Source: SSF14 sp037045585 (GTDB lineage: Bacteria > Actinomycetota > Acidimicrobiia > Acidimicrobiales > Microtrichaceae). From it: a DNA stretch of 64,000 nucleotides. The position numbers were made by a program, and so were the translations under genes. Under the pieces are notes generated by a model. It had not been told where the DNA came from. It worked only from the letters and a program-made list of their open reading frames with translations, and did not search any database. The stretch is taken from contig JBAOIR010000067.1 of NCBI GenBank assembly GCA_037045585.1, positions 20,009 to 84,008 of the forward strand, written 5' to 3'. Below are positions 1 through 8,640 of this stretch, piece by piece; position 1 is the stretch's first letter; the number at the start of each line of letters is the position of its first letter.

Positions 1-609
1 CCGGAGCGGGAGTTCCGCCTGTGGGTCGCCCTGCACGAGGTGACCCACCGGACCCAGTTCACCGGTAAGCCGTGGTTGCGCTCCTATTTCCTGGAACAGG
101 TCAACGGTCTGATGACGATGGCCGACCCCGACCCGGCGCGGTTCTTCGCTGCGATCGGCCGGGTCGCCGAGGCCGTCCGGACCCGGCGCAACCCCCTCGA
201 CGACGGCGGAATCGTCACGCTGTTCGCCACGGCTGAGCAGCGTCACACGATGGATCGTGTCGGTGGGCTGATGAGCCTGCTCGAAGGCCACGGTGACGTG
301 ACCATGGACCGTGCCGGCGGCGACCGGATCCCGTCTGCCGGCCGGTTCGGCGACGTGCTGCGCACCCGGCGTTCCAACGCCTCGGCTCCGGCGCGGTTGC
401 TGCAGAAGCTGATGGGCATCGAGGCCAAGCTCGCCCAGTACGAACAGGGCGAGAAGTTCATCGAGGCGGTCGAGCGGGTCGGCGGCGCGCCGATGCTCGA
501 GCGGGCGTTCGCCGGTCCCGCATCGTTGCCGACACTCGCCGAGATCCGCGAGCCGGCCCGTTGGGTCGACCGGGTGGGGTCGGGTCCGTTGGCGGTCGCC
601 GGGCGGTGA
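1..609 (+). CDS. Zinc-dependent metallopeptidase, C-terminal part (DUF2342 / F420-associated family)
   Basis: The reading frame is open from the first base, so the N-terminus lies outside the window. The visible 202 residues begin just before an HExxH-type motif (HEVTHRTQF), the zinc-binding signature of the actinobacterial zincin-like family often annotated as coenzyme F420 biosynthesis-associated. The rest is mostly helical and ends with TGA. In Actinobacteria this gene commonly precedes tilS and hpt, as it does here. The substrate of the family is not established, and the F420 link is by association only. The stop overlaps the tilS start, which implies translational coupling. Confidence 0.8.
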   Translation, partial: PEREFRLWVALHEVTHRTQFTGKPWLRSYFLEQVNGLMTMADPDPARFFAAIGRVAEAVRTRRNPLDDGGIVTLFATAEQRHTMDRVGGLMSLLEGHGDVTMDRAGGDRIPSAGRFGDVLRTRRSNASAPARLLQKLMGIEAKLAQYEQGEKFIEAVERVGGAPMLERAFAGPASLPTLAEIREPARWVDRVGSGPLAVAGR

Positions 610-1526
610 CGCGTGACGCGGCGGAGTCGCCGTCGTCGCTGACCGATCGACTCCTCCGCCGGTGCACGTTCCCTCCTGCGGGGTCGCCGGTCCACGTCGC
701 GGTGTCCGGTGGGCGCGATTCGCTTGCGCTCTTGGTCCTCGCGTCGGCGGCGCGGCTCGACGTCACCGCTGTCCACGTCGACCATGGCGTTCGTCCCGAC
801 TCCGCCGACGAGGCGGCGCTGGTCGAGGGCGTCGCCCGGAGGTTCGGCGCGGCGTTCGAGGCCGTCCGGGTCGTCGTCGACGATGGCCCCAACCTCGAGG
901 CGCGGGCGCGAGATGCCCGCTACCGAGCGCTCCCGCCCGACGTGCTGACCGGTCACACGCTCGACGACCAGGCCGAGACGATCCTGCTGTTCCTGATGCG
1001 GGGGACCGGTCCGGAGGGTCTTGCCGGGATCGACCGGGCTCGCCGTCCGTTGCTGTCCCTGCGTCGGGCCGAGACCGGGCAGCTGTGTGCGGATCTCGGA
1101 CTCGCCGTGTTCGACGACCCGTCGAACACGGATCCACGATTCCGGCGGAATCGGGTCCGGGCCGAGCTCCTCCCGTTGCTCGACGACATCGCCGGACGCG
1201 ACGTTGCACCGCTCCTGGCACGTACGGCCGACCTCCAGCGGTCGCTCCTCGAGGTCGTGGCCGCGGCGGCGGCCGACGTCGATCCGTCCGACGCCCGTGA
1301 GGTCGCGTCGCTGAGCGTCGGCGTGGCGTCGGAGGCCTTGCGAGGCTGGTGGCGCCGCGAAACCGGCGAGCACTACGCACCCGATGCGGACGCGGTCGAA
1401 CGGATGCTCGGGGTGGCCCGCGGCGACGCGACCGCGGCGGACGTCGGAGGTGGGTGGCGCATCGCCCGCACCGGCCAGCGCCTCCGGCTGGAGCAGGTCT
1501 TGGGGGGCGTCGGGCAACCTCGCTAG
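606..1526 (+). CDS. tilS: tRNA(Ile)-lysidine synthase TilS
   Basis: TilS modifies the wobble cytidine of the CAU-anticodon tRNA-Ile to lysidine using ATP, allowing AUA decoding. The PP-loop motif SGGRDS lies near residues 34-39, followed by the family pattern VDHGVRPDSADEA and GHTLDDQAETIL. I chose GTG 606 because it forms a GTGA overlap with the upstream stop; an ATG at 561 would add 15 poorly conserved residues. At 306 residues it has the N-domain and a short linker domain and lacks the long C-terminal domain of the E. coli enzyme, which is common in Actinobacteria. Its TAG stop is also part of the hpt -10 box. Confidence 0.93.
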   Translation: MTRDAAESPSSLTDRLLRRCTFPPAGSPVHVAVSGGRDSLALLVLASAARLDVTAVHVDHGVRPDSADEAALVEGVARRFGAAFEAVRVVVDDGPNLEARARDARYRALPPDVLTGHTLDDQAETILLFLMRGTGPEGLAGIDRARRPLLSLRRAETGQLCADLGLAVFDDPSNTDPRFRRNRVRAELLPLLDDIAGRDVAPLLARTADLQRSLLEVVAAAAADVDPSDAREVASLSVGVASEALRGWWRRETGEHYAPDADAVERMLGVARGDATAADVGGGWRIARTGQRLRLEQVLGGVGQPR

Positions 1527-1529
1527 GGT
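1524..1529 (+). promoter_or_regulatory. -10 box TAGGGT for leaderless hpt
   Basis: TAGGGT ends 7 nt before the hpt ATG, matching the TANNNT spacing seen at many starts in this window. It shares its TAG with the tilS stop codon. This suggests hpt can be transcribed on its own as a leaderless mRNA. No clear -35 is needed or seen. Confidence 0.5.
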
Positions 1530-1536
1530 TCGCCGC

Positions 1537-2088
1537 ATGAGCTTCGCCGATCACGACCCCGATGTCGGTGAGGTGCTCCTCACCGCCGACGACATCCAGA
1601 AGCGGATCGTCGAGATCGGGGCCGAGCTCACGGCGGCCTACGAGGGCCGCATCCCGTTGCTGGTCTGTGTGCTCAAGGGGTCGTACGTGTTCGTGGCCGA
1701 CTTGGCCCGGGCCATCGACCTGCCCGTCGAGCTCGACTTCATCGCCGTGTCCTCGTACGGCAGCTCGACGCGCACGTCGGGTGTCGTTCGGCTCGTCAAG
1801 GACCTCGACTCCGACATCGCGGGTCGCGACGTGATCCTCATCGAGGACATCGTCGACAGCGGCCTGACGCTTCGCTATCTGCGCCGCAACCTCGAGGCCC
1901 GCAATCCTGCGAGCCTGACGGTGTGCACCCTCATCGCGAGGGCGTCAGCCGACATCGAGTCGCTCGACGTCGGTTACGTCGGGTTCACGATCGCGGACGA
2001 GGACTGGCTCGTCGGATACGGGCTCGACGTCGGGCAGCGCTACCGCAACCTCGGCTATCTCGCGAAGTACGTGAAACCCGACTCCTGA
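1537..2088 (+). CDS. hpt: Hypoxanthine phosphoribosyltransferase
   Basis: This cytoplasmic purine-salvage enzyme converts hypoxanthine or guanine plus PRPP to IMP or GMP. The PRPP-binding loop VILIEDIVDSGLTL is at residues 99-112, and LLVCVLKGSYVFVADL near residue 41 is the conserved N-terminal strand-loop. The C-terminal part DEDWLVGYGLD is typical of the family. At 183 residues the length is normal. The ATG at 1537 is the first after the upstream stop and sits 7 nt after a -10 box. The tilS-hpt-ftsH order is widely conserved, although here two unrelated genes separate hpt from ftsH. Confidence 0.96.
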   Translation: MSFADHDPDVGEVLLTADDIQKRIVEIGAELTAAYEGRIPLLVCVLKGSYVFVADLARAIDLPVELDFIAVSSYGSSTRTSGVVRLVKDLDSDIAGRDVILIEDIVDSGLTLRYLRRNLEARNPASLTVCTLIARASADIESLDVGYVGFTIADEDWLVGYGLDVGQRYRNLGYLAKYVKPDS

Positions 2089-2105
2089 GCGTCGAATGCT
2101 CCGGG

Positions 2106-2945
2106 TCAGCCCCGTCGACTGATCTGCTGGGCTCGCCAGCCCAACAGGATGACGCCGGCGCCGAAGAGAACGAGCGCCACGCCGCCGAGTGGCTTCGAGT
2201 CACTGCCGGTGACGGCCAGCGCGCCGGTCGGTGTGGTGACGGGTGTGGTGACGACGGTGGTCTCGGCGAGGACCTCGGTGGGGATGCTCGTCGCACGGAT
2301 CGGTGCCGTCGTCGGTGTCGCGCTCGTGGGCGGCGCCGTGGTGGGTGCTGCCGTCGAGGACGGGGCAGCGCTCGTGGTCGGTGCTGCCGTCGTCGTCGGT
2401 GCTGCGGTGGTGGTGGGCGCCGTCGTCGTGGTGGGCGTGCCGTTCGGGCAGACCGTCGCAGCGACGGGCACGACGCTGTTGGCGGAGCCGTCGGCGATGG
2501 CGTCGGGGCGGTGGTGGGCGCGTACCGCGGTGGCAGCGGCGGGCAGGGTCACGGTGCCGAGCGAGCCTGACCAGGTGGCATCGGCGACACGGTCGGGGAG
2601 GTCGCCGGTGAGACCCGACGTGGCGATGACGGTGCCCGTCGCGTCGAGGAACTGCAGTTCCCAGATCTCCGACGCCTGCGTGACGCCGACGCGGGACGGA
2701 TAGCCGTCGCTCGAGGAGCCCGTCACGCCATAGCTGCCGGCAGCGAGCGTGACCGGCACGGTGGGGCTGTACTCGACTTTGGGGTTGTAGCCGTCCCAGT
2801 CGATGAGCCGGGTCGCCGGAAAGGTCACGTTCATGCACTCGTCGGCCGCGCCGGCAGGGGCAGCGCCGATCACGGCCGTGCCGGCCACGGCACCGGAGAG
2901 CGCCGTGAGTGCTGCGGCCAACCGGATGTAGCGGTGCTGTCGCAT
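2106..2945 (-). CDS. Secreted protein with Thr/Ala/Pro stalk and LAxTG-type C-terminal anchor
   Basis: The 279-residue product starts with a signal peptide (MRQHRYIRLAAAL... ending in an AGA|AD-like site near residue 33). It continues with a ~130-residue domain of unknown function, then a low-complexity stalk of repeated TTTAAP-like units, then LAVTG followed by a hydrophobic segment and a basic tail (WRAQQISRRG). LAxTG resembles the motif of class E sortases, so covalent wall anchoring is inferred; membrane anchoring is the alternative. A purine-rich GAGGGGG about 8 nt before the ATG is a good ribosome binding site. The gene is unrelated in function to the housekeeping genes around it. Confidence 0.72.
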   Translation of the reverse strand: MRQHRYIRLAAALTALSGAVAGTAVIGAAPAGAADECMNVTFPATRLIDWDGYNPKVEYSPTVPVTLAAGSYGVTGSSSDGYPSRVGVTQASEIWELQFLDATGTVIATSGLTGDLPDRVADATWSGSLGTVTLPAAATAVRAHHRPDAIADGSANSVVPVAATVCPNGTPTTTTAPTTTAAPTTTAAPTTSAAPSSTAAPTTAPPTSATPTTAPIRATSIPTEVLAETTVVTTPVTTPTGALAVTGSDSKPLGGVALVLFGAGVILLGWRAQQISRRG

Positions 2946-3045
2946 CGTGAGACCCCCTCGTCTGGGGCGAGGCTAACGCCCGGTCGGGGCGAATACCAAG
3001 CATGTAACTTGGAGTTCACCCGAATGGGGTGCCGGACGCTCCCGC

Positions 3046-3051
3046 TACAGT
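3046..3051 (+). promoter_or_regulatory. -10 box TACAGT for leaderless aldolase gene
   Basis: TACAGT ends 6 nt before the ATG at 3058, and no Shine-Dalgarno sequence is present in that gap. It fits the leaderless TANNNT pattern shared by other genes here. Confidence 0.5.
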
Positions 3052-3057
3052 CCGGCC

Positions 3058-4125
3058 ATGTCCCCGGCCCTCTCCGAGCTACCACCCCCGACCATCTCGT
3101 TCGCGAGCGACAACGCGGCGGCGGTGCATCCAGCGGTCATGGACGCGCTGGTCGCAGCCAACGACGGCAGCGCGTTGGCCTACGGCGCCGACGCGTGGAC
3201 CGATCGGGTCGAGCGTCGGTTCGCCGAACTGTTCGGCACCGACGTCACTGTCGCCCTCTGCTGGGGAGGGACGGGTGCGAACGTCGTCGCACTGCAGTCG
3301 CTGCTCCGCCCGTGGCAGGCCGTGATCTGCACTGACGCGGCGCACATCGCCGTCGACGAGTGCGGGGCGCCGGAGCGGTTCACCGGCGCGAAGCTGATCG
3401 ACGTCGCGGCGCCGCACGCGAAGCTGGTGCCGGAGCAGATCTCCGAGCACCTGCACCTGCTCGGTGACGAGCACCACGTGCAGCCGGCAGTGGTCTCGAT
3501 CACCCAGTCCACCGAGGCGGGCACGCTCTACACCGCCGACGAGGTCGCGGCGATCTGCGACACGGCCCACGCCGCCGGACTGCGCGTCCACATGGACGGC
3601 GCGCGCATCGCCAACGCGACGGCCGCGCTCGGCGGGACCGTCGATGCGTTGCGCGCCACGACGGTCGACGCCGGGGTCGACGTCATCAGCTTCGGCGGCA
3701 CGAAGGCCGGCATGATGTACGGCGAAGCGGTCGTCTTCCTCGATCCCTCGCTGGGGCGCGACGTGAAGTTCGTGCGGAAGCAGGCCGGACAGCTGCCGTC
3801 GAAGATGCGCTACGTGGCGGCACAGTTCGAGGCGCTCCTCGTGGACGACCTGTGGATCTCGCTGGCCCGGTCGGCGAACACCCGCGCCGTCGAGCTGGCC
3901 GATGCGCTCGCCGGCATCGACGGGGTGCGGCTCTCGCGTCGCCCGGAGGTGAACTCGGTCTTTGCGTCGTTGCCACGTCCCGCCATCGATCAGCTGCAGG
4001 CGTGGTCGTTCTTCTGGGACTGGGACGTGCACATCGACGAGGTGCGCTGGATGACGTCGTGGGCGACCGACGCCGACGACATCGCCGCGTTCGTCGCCGG
4101 GGTCCGCGCCGTCTGCCCCGGGTGA
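3058..4125 (+). CDS. Low-specificity L-threonine aldolase / beta-eliminating lyase family
   Basis: This is a 355-residue PLP enzyme of the fold I aromatic amino acid beta-eliminating lyase family. It is closest in pattern to threonine aldolases, which cleave L-threonine or allo-threonine to glycine and acetaldehyde. The N-terminal FASDNAAAVHPAVMDAL resembles the SDNxxGVHPxV motif of that family. HMDGARIANA holds the PLP-binding Asp, and SFGGTKAGMMYGEAVVF holds the Schiff-base lysine near residue 216. It is a monocistronic, probably leaderless gene between hpt and ftsH. Exact substrate specificity cannot be read from the sequence; related tryptophanases or alanine racemase-like paralogs are less likely. 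Confidence 0.85.
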   Translation: MSPALSELPPPTISFASDNAAAVHPAVMDALVAANDGSALAYGADAWTDRVERRFAELFGTDVTVALCWGGTGANVVALQSLLRPWQAVICTDAAHIAVDECGAPERFTGAKLIDVAAPHAKLVPEQISEHLHLLGDEHHVQPAVVSITQSTEAGTLYTADEVAAICDTAHAAGLRVHMDGARIANATAALGGTVDALRATTVDAGVDVISFGGTKAGMMYGEAVVFLDPSLGRDVKFVRKQAGQLPSKMRYVAAQFEALLVDDLWISLARSANTRAVELADALAGIDGVRLSRRPEVNSVFASLPRPAIDQLQAWSFFWDWDVHIDEVRWMTSWATDADDIAAFVAGVRAVCPG

Positions 4126-4162
4126 TTCCGCCGCCCTGTGCCGGGTGAGCGCGCCTCGTCGG

Positions 4163-4168
4163 TAGCCT
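4163..4168 (+). promoter_or_regulatory. -10 box TAGCCT for leaderless ftsH
   Basis: TAGCCT ends 7 nt before the ftsH GTG start. The gap has no purine-rich ribosome binding site, consistent with a leaderless transcript driving the ftsH-folate cluster. Confidence 0.5.
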
Positions 4169-4175
4169 GACCGCC

Positions 4176-6009
4176 GTGGCACCGAGGTCTCGTTCCGACA
4201 AGTTGCTGGCGTTCGTGAGCCACCCCGTGACGGTCGCCGTGGCGGCGTTCCTCGTGATGGGGGCGGTGCTCGTCGTTTCCCGACTCGGTACCGATCCCGA
4301 GGAGCTGACCCTCCGGAAGTACCGCGAACAGGTCCTCGACGGCCGCGTGAGGACGGCGAAGCTCGGCGAGGAGTCGAACTCCGTGACGGGCAAGCTCCGC
4401 AACGGTGACGAGTACCGCACCGTGATCCCCCACGAGTACAGCGACGAACTCACCTCGCTGCTCATCGAGAACGACGTCGACGTCAGCGCCGACAACGAGA
4501 CCCCGTCACTCGCCGAATCGCTCCTGTCGGACTACCTGCCGCTCGTCATCGTGCTCCTGGTGTTCGGCGGGTTCATCCTCAACCTCCAGGCCGGCGGCAA
4601 GTCCGCCAAGTTCGGGCAGATGCGGTCGAAGCGCAACAAGGAGGCGCCCGACGTCTCGTTCGCCGACGTGGCCGGTGCCGACGAGGCCGTCGAAGAACTG
4701 GGTGAGATCAAGGAGTTCCTCGAGAACCCCGACCGCTTCGCTGAACTCGGAGCGAAGATCCCGCGGGGTGTGCTCCTCGTCGGGCCGCCCGGCACCGGCA
4801 AGACGTTGCTCGCCAAGGCCGTCGCTGGTGAGGCCGGCGTTCCCTTCTTCACGATCGCAGGCTCCGACTTCGTCGAGATGTTCGTCGGCGTGGGCGCCGC
4901 TCGTGTGCGCGACCTGTTCAAGCAGGCGAAGGCGTCGGCTCCCGCGATCATCTTCGTGGACGAGATCGATGCCGTCGGTCGCCACCGCGGCGCAGGCGTC
5001 GGCGGCGGTCACGACGAACGCGAGCAGACCCTCAACCAGTTGCTCGTCGAGATGGACGGCTTTGCGACCGAGGCCGGTGTCATCCTCATGGCGGCCACCA
5101 ACCGGCCCGACATCCTCGACCCCGCGCTGTTGCGTCCCGGCCGCTTCGACCGTCAGATCGTCGTCGACGCCCCCGACCTGCAGGGCCGCAAGGCGATCCT
5201 CGACGTGCATGCCCGCAACAAGCCCCTCGGCGCCGGGGTCGACCTGTTCGTGTTGGCCCGTCGCACCCCGGGCTTCACCGGTGCCGACCTGGCCAACGTC
5301 ATCAACGAGGCGGCGCTCATGTGCGGCCGGCGGCACGGCAACACCATCGAGATGTCCGACGTGAACGAAGCCGTCGACCGGGTCATGGCCGGGCCCGAGC
5401 GCAAGAGCCGAATCATGAGCGACCGCGAGAAGTCGATCACTGCCTATCACGAAGGCGGTCACGCGGTCGGTGGGCCATCTCACCCCCGACGCCGATCCGA
5501 TTCACAAGGTGTCGATCGTGGCCCGCGGTCGCGCCCTCGGCTGGACCCTCGCGCTGCCCGTCGAGGACCGGCAGAGCCACTCCCGCAACGAGCTGCTCGG
5601 CCGCATCGCGATGCTGATGGGCGGGCGGACGGCGGAAGAGCTGGTGTTCGGCGAGATCACGACCGGTGCCTACGACGACATCGAACAGGCCACCCGGCTG
5701 GCCCGCAAGATGGTGACTGAGTTCGGCATGAGCGACGCGATCGGCCCGCAGCGGCTGACGGCCGCGACCGACGAGCCCTACCTCGGGCGCGACGGCACCC
5801 GTGCGGAGATGTCGAACCAGGTCGCGGCGGTCGTCGACTCCGAGATCAAGCGGATCCTCGACGAGGCCCACGAACGGGCCCGCGTCATTCTCACTGAGCA
5901 CCGCTCGACGCTCGATCTGCTGGCCGAGCGCCTCATCGAGCGGGAGACCCTCGACGAGGATCAGCTGGGCGATGTGTTCGCCCAGGTGGCAGGCTCCTCC
6001 GATGAGTGA
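4176..6009 (+). CDS. ftsH: ATP-dependent zinc metalloprotease FtsH (one frameshift)
   Basis: FtsH is a membrane-anchored AAA+ protease that degrades misfolded membrane proteins. Two membrane segments (residues ~18-36 and ~120-137) flank a small extracytoplasmic domain. Walker A GPPGTGKT is at 203-210, Walker B IIFVDEID near 253, and the zinc motif HEGGH at 425-429. The frame breaks just after HEGGHAV, where an extra G around 5470 shifts it. The second frame continues immediately as VGHLTPDADPIHKV to the end at 6009. Both sides are fully conserved, so a sequencing error is far likelier than a pseudogene. The corrected length of ~611 residues is normal for Actinobacteria. The end overlaps the folE start by 8 nt. 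Confidence 0.95.
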
Positions 6010-6634
6010 ATCAGGGCAGGGTGCGCACGACCTCAACCGGATCGATCCGTCCGCGACGGAGGCGGCACCGCCGGTCGATGTCGAGCGAATCGCCGCTGCG
6101 GTGCGGGAGATCCTCGCTGCGATCGGCGAAGATCCCGAACGTGACGGTCTCAAGGACACGCCGGCACGGGTGGCCCGCATGTACGCCGAAACGTGCGCCG
6201 GGCTGCACGAGGACCCGGCGCGCCACCTGAAGGTGACGTTCGACGCCGACCACGACGAGATGATCCTCGTTCGCGAGATCCCGTTCTATTCGATGTGCGA
6301 GCACCACCTCGTGCCGTTCTTCGGCCACGCCCACGTCGCGTACATTCCGTCGGCGAGCGGCCGTATCACCGGGTTGTCCAAGCTCGCTCGCCTGGTCGAC
6401 GGGTACGCCAAGCGACCGCAGGTGCAGGAACGACTCACGACGCAGGTCGCGCAGGCCATGGAGACAGCGCTCGAGCCCCGCGGCATCGTCGTCGTCATCG
6501 AGGCCGAACATCTGTGCATGGGTATGCGGGGGGTCCGCAAGCCCGGCTCCACCACCGTGACCAGCGCGGTACGCGGCATCTTCCGGAGTGACCCCTCGGC
6601 TCGTGCCGAGGCGATGCGCTTCATTCAGGGCTGA
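6002..6634 (+). CDS. folE: GTP cyclohydrolase I
   Basis: FolE converts GTP to 7,8-dihydroneopterin triphosphate, the first committed step of tetrahydrofolate synthesis. The zinc-site motif SMCEHHLVPFFGHAHVAYIP and the later CMGMRGVRKPGS are both intact, as is GLSKLARLVDGYAKRPQVQE. The ATG at 6002 overlaps the end of ftsH, and the 210-residue product is of normal size with a ~30-residue variable N-terminus. In Actinobacteria folE usually sits directly after ftsH and before folP. Here three extra genes separate folE from folP. Confidence 0.97.
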   Translation: MSESGQGAHDLNRIDPSATEAAPPVDVERIAAAVREILAAIGEDPERDGLKDTPARVARMYAETCAGLHEDPARHLKVTFDADHDEMILVREIPFYSMCEHHLVPFFGHAHVAYIPSASGRITGLSKLARLVDGYAKRPQVQERLTTQVAQAMETALEPRGIVVVIEAEHLCMGMRGVRKPGSTTVTSAVRGIFRSDPSARAEAMRFIQG

Positions 6635-6701
6635 GAGCAGTCAAGGCTGAACTGCTGGTCCGTTGGGCCCGTGCGATCTCGTCGCGGAGGAGATCGCGGC
6701 C

Positions 6702-7310
6702 TCAGTATCTCGTGGCGAAGTGAGCGACGAGGGCCCGGAGTTCGGCGACCAGGTCGTTGTCGAGCATCGGGGTCGTCCGCAACGCGCGAGGGAGAGCATC
6801 GTTCCGGCCGACTGCCAGTGAACATCGAGCCGACGCTCGATCTCCGGGGTCAGCCGGGGAATCAGACCGTCCTCGACGAGGCGGTGACCCACTCGTCGTG
6901 TCAGCTCGCGGTCGCTCGCCAGCTCGGCGCGGCGCTGCCGCTCGGCGAGCGGTGCGCTGAACCACAGGCGAGTGAGCTCGGGTCGACGACGGTAGAGGTC
7001 GAGGTGCGCGTCGAGTGTGGCCTCGAAGACCGCACCGATCGACTCGAACGGTCGGCCGAGCGCCGCATCGACAGCATCGGCGGCAGCGGTCGCGTGCTCG
7101 GTTACCAGCACGCCGAAGATCTGGTCGACATCGGTGAAGTACCGATAGACGGTGCCGACGGCGACGCCGGCCCGAACGGCGATGGCCGACGTCGTCACCT
7201 GGTCGACATCCTCGGATGTCAGCAGCTCTCCCGCGCCGGGCGAGGATCGCCTCCACCTTGGCGTTGCTCCTCTGTTGTTGCGGCACGGGTCGGGCGGCGC
7301 CTGCGGTCAC
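6702..7310 (-). CDS. TetR-family transcriptional regulator (two frameshifts)
   Basis: The reconstructed ~203-residue protein starts at GTG 7310, which overlaps the stop of the upstream SCO6745-type gene (GTGA). The HTH reads through VTTSAIAVRAGVAVGTVYRYF, the classic TetR recognition helix region ending in the YRYF turn. The C-terminal part has no recognisable ligand signature and ends LVAHFATRY. Frames change near 7245 (before the HTH) and near 6787; together they restore the net frame. The gene is in an operon with the SCO6745-type gene, and the palindrome upstream of that gene is the likely operator, implying autoregulation. Confidence 0.8.
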   Translation of the reverse strand: MTAGAARPVPQQQRSNAKVEAILARRGRAADIRGCRPGDDVGHRRSGRRRRRHRLSVLHRCRPDLRRAGNRARDRCRRCCRCGARPTVRVDRCGLRGHTRRAPRPLPSSTRAHSPVVQRTARRAAAPRRAGERPRADTTSGSPPRRGRSDSPADPGDRASARCSLAVGRNDALPRALRTTPMLDNDLVAELRALVAHFATRY

Positions 7311-8033
7311 GTCGCTCCCGAGACCTCGGTCAGCGTGGCGACGGCCTCGGCGAGCGCAGCCACCTTGCCGGCGTCGACCCGGCCGTAGATCTCGCGCATC
7401 CGTCGTGCCGTCTGGGCCTCGGCCGCCGACGGCATCGGCGAGATGGCTGACCTCGGGGTAGGGCGGCGCCCATCCGTGGAGCTTCACCCGGTCCTCGCCG
7501 CTCGTGGCCAGATCAGCCTCGAGCGGCGACATGCCGGACAGGGCCACGGACTGCAGGTTCACGTCGCCACGCAGCTCCCGGAGGACTTCGACGACGATGC
7601 CGGCGGAGCCGTGTGCATCGGCGGGGAGGGGCAGCCCACGCCACGCCGAGAACAGCGCGAGGCCGAAGAGAGGAGCCGCCTCGATGACGTCCCGACCGAT
7701 CGTGGTCAGAACGGTTGCGGCGTCCTCCGGCCAGCTGGCACGGGCGGCCGCGGCGAGCGCATCGAGGTAGACGGCGTTGATGTGGGTCGGGGTCGCGGTG
7801 GCGACAACGGTCGGCCAGATGAGCTCGATGATCGACGGCGAGAAGAACCCGAATGCGCTTTGGACCTGCGCTGCCGTGACGTCTCCCATGGCGCCGGCCC
7901 GACCGCCGGCGTAGAGCACGACGGCGTCGTCGATGCCGGCCGCTGCGGCAGTTTCGAGGCTGACGGGATGGAAGGGAAGGGCCGATCCGAGTCGGTTGAT
8001 CCGGTGGTCCATCAGGTCGATGTCGGTCGTCAT
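7307..8033 (-). CDS. SCO6745-family protein (one frameshift)
   Basis: The ~242-residue product has the layout of the actinobacterial SCO6745 family: an N-terminal helical part with PVSLETAAAAGIDDAVVLYAGGRAGAMG, then FGFFSPSIIELIWP, and a C-terminal region where an HGW motif is followed by AEAQTARRMREIYGRVDAG after a frame change near 7448. No enzymatic function is established for this family. The ATG at 8033 is 6 nt from a TACGAT -10 box. The gene is co-transcribed with tetR, so it is probably the regulated target. It may handle a small hydrophobic ligand, but that is only inference from the TetR partnership. Confidence 0.75.
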
Positions 8034-8039
8034 CGCTCG

Positions 8040-8045
8040 ATCGTA
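8040..8045 (-). promoter_or_regulatory. -10 box TACGAT for SCO6745-type/tetR operon
   Basis: On the minus strand TACGAT ends 6 nt before the ATG at 8033, with no Shine-Dalgarno sequence. It lies directly downstream of the palindrome at 8049-8073, so a repressor bound there would cover the -35 region. Confidence 0.55.
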
Positions 8046-8048
8046 CCC

Positions 8049-8073
8049 AAAACCTGAATCACGTTCAGGTTTT
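8049..8073. promoter_or_regulatory. Perfect 10-bp inverted repeat, probable TetR operator
   Basis: The arms AAAACCTGAA and TTCAGGTTTT are exact reverse complements separated by 5 bp (TCACG). The site lies 4 bp upstream of the operon's -10 box and stands out as AT-rich in GC-rich DNA. Size and symmetry fit a TetR dimer operator. The divergent SRPBCC gene at 8154 could be controlled from the same site. Confidence 0.72.
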
Positions 8074-8153
8074 CCAACGATCTGGGTGTCGATTCGTGCC
8101 GCCAGCACCCGTTCTGCGCCACAGAACCGGTGGGTCCGTGGAAGGATGCGCCG

Positions 8154-8640
8154 ATGACGACCGACCGCATCGAGGTGCAGCGCACCATCCCCGCCCCGCC
8201 CGCTGCCATCTTCGGGGTGCTGTGCGACCCGCAGGGTCATGTGGCGATCGACAGCTCGGGCATGTTGATGTCGGCCGACGGTGATGCCGTGTCGGCCGTC
8301 GGGGACACGTTCGTCGTCCACATGGACCGTGAGGCGCTCAACGACTTCCCGCTCGGTCACTACGACGTGACCGTCGAGATCCACACGTTCGAACAGGACC
8401 CGCCCGATCGCCTGGAAGATGCCGCGGCCAGATCAAGCCGCCGATCTGACCACATCTACGGGTCACCGTCTCGAGCCCGCCGACGACGGTGCGACCCTCG
8501 TCACCACCGAGCCGAGCGAGATGACCAGGTGACGATCACGACCAGGATCCCGTCATCTCCGAAGGGGCGCTGCGTGCGACGCTCGGGATCCTCGGGTTAC
8601 CGTCGTCCACGGGTACGTCTCGCCCTACGTCACGGGAGCT
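8154..8640 (+). CDS. SRPBCC-family ligand-binding protein (broken by frameshifts)
   Basis: The first ~80 residues are intact: TTDRIEVQRTIPAPPAAIFG followed by LCDPQGHVAIDSSGML, the usual start of START/Bet v1-like (polyketide cyclase-like) proteins. After about 8396 the frame changes several times, yet family segments remain in other frames: HRLEPADDGATLVTT near 8465-8515 and SEGALRATLGIL near 8557-8600. The 3' boundary is therefore approximate. The family binds hydrophobic small molecules in a helix-grip cavity. It is divergent from the SCO6745/tetR operon across the palindrome and may share its regulation. Dense indels mean either poor sequence here or a decaying gene. Confidence 0.6.

Noticed and set aside
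4176..6009. Calling ftsH a pseudogene.
   Set aside because: All catalytic motifs are present and the break is one extra base right after HEGGH, with perfect continuation; an error is much likelier.
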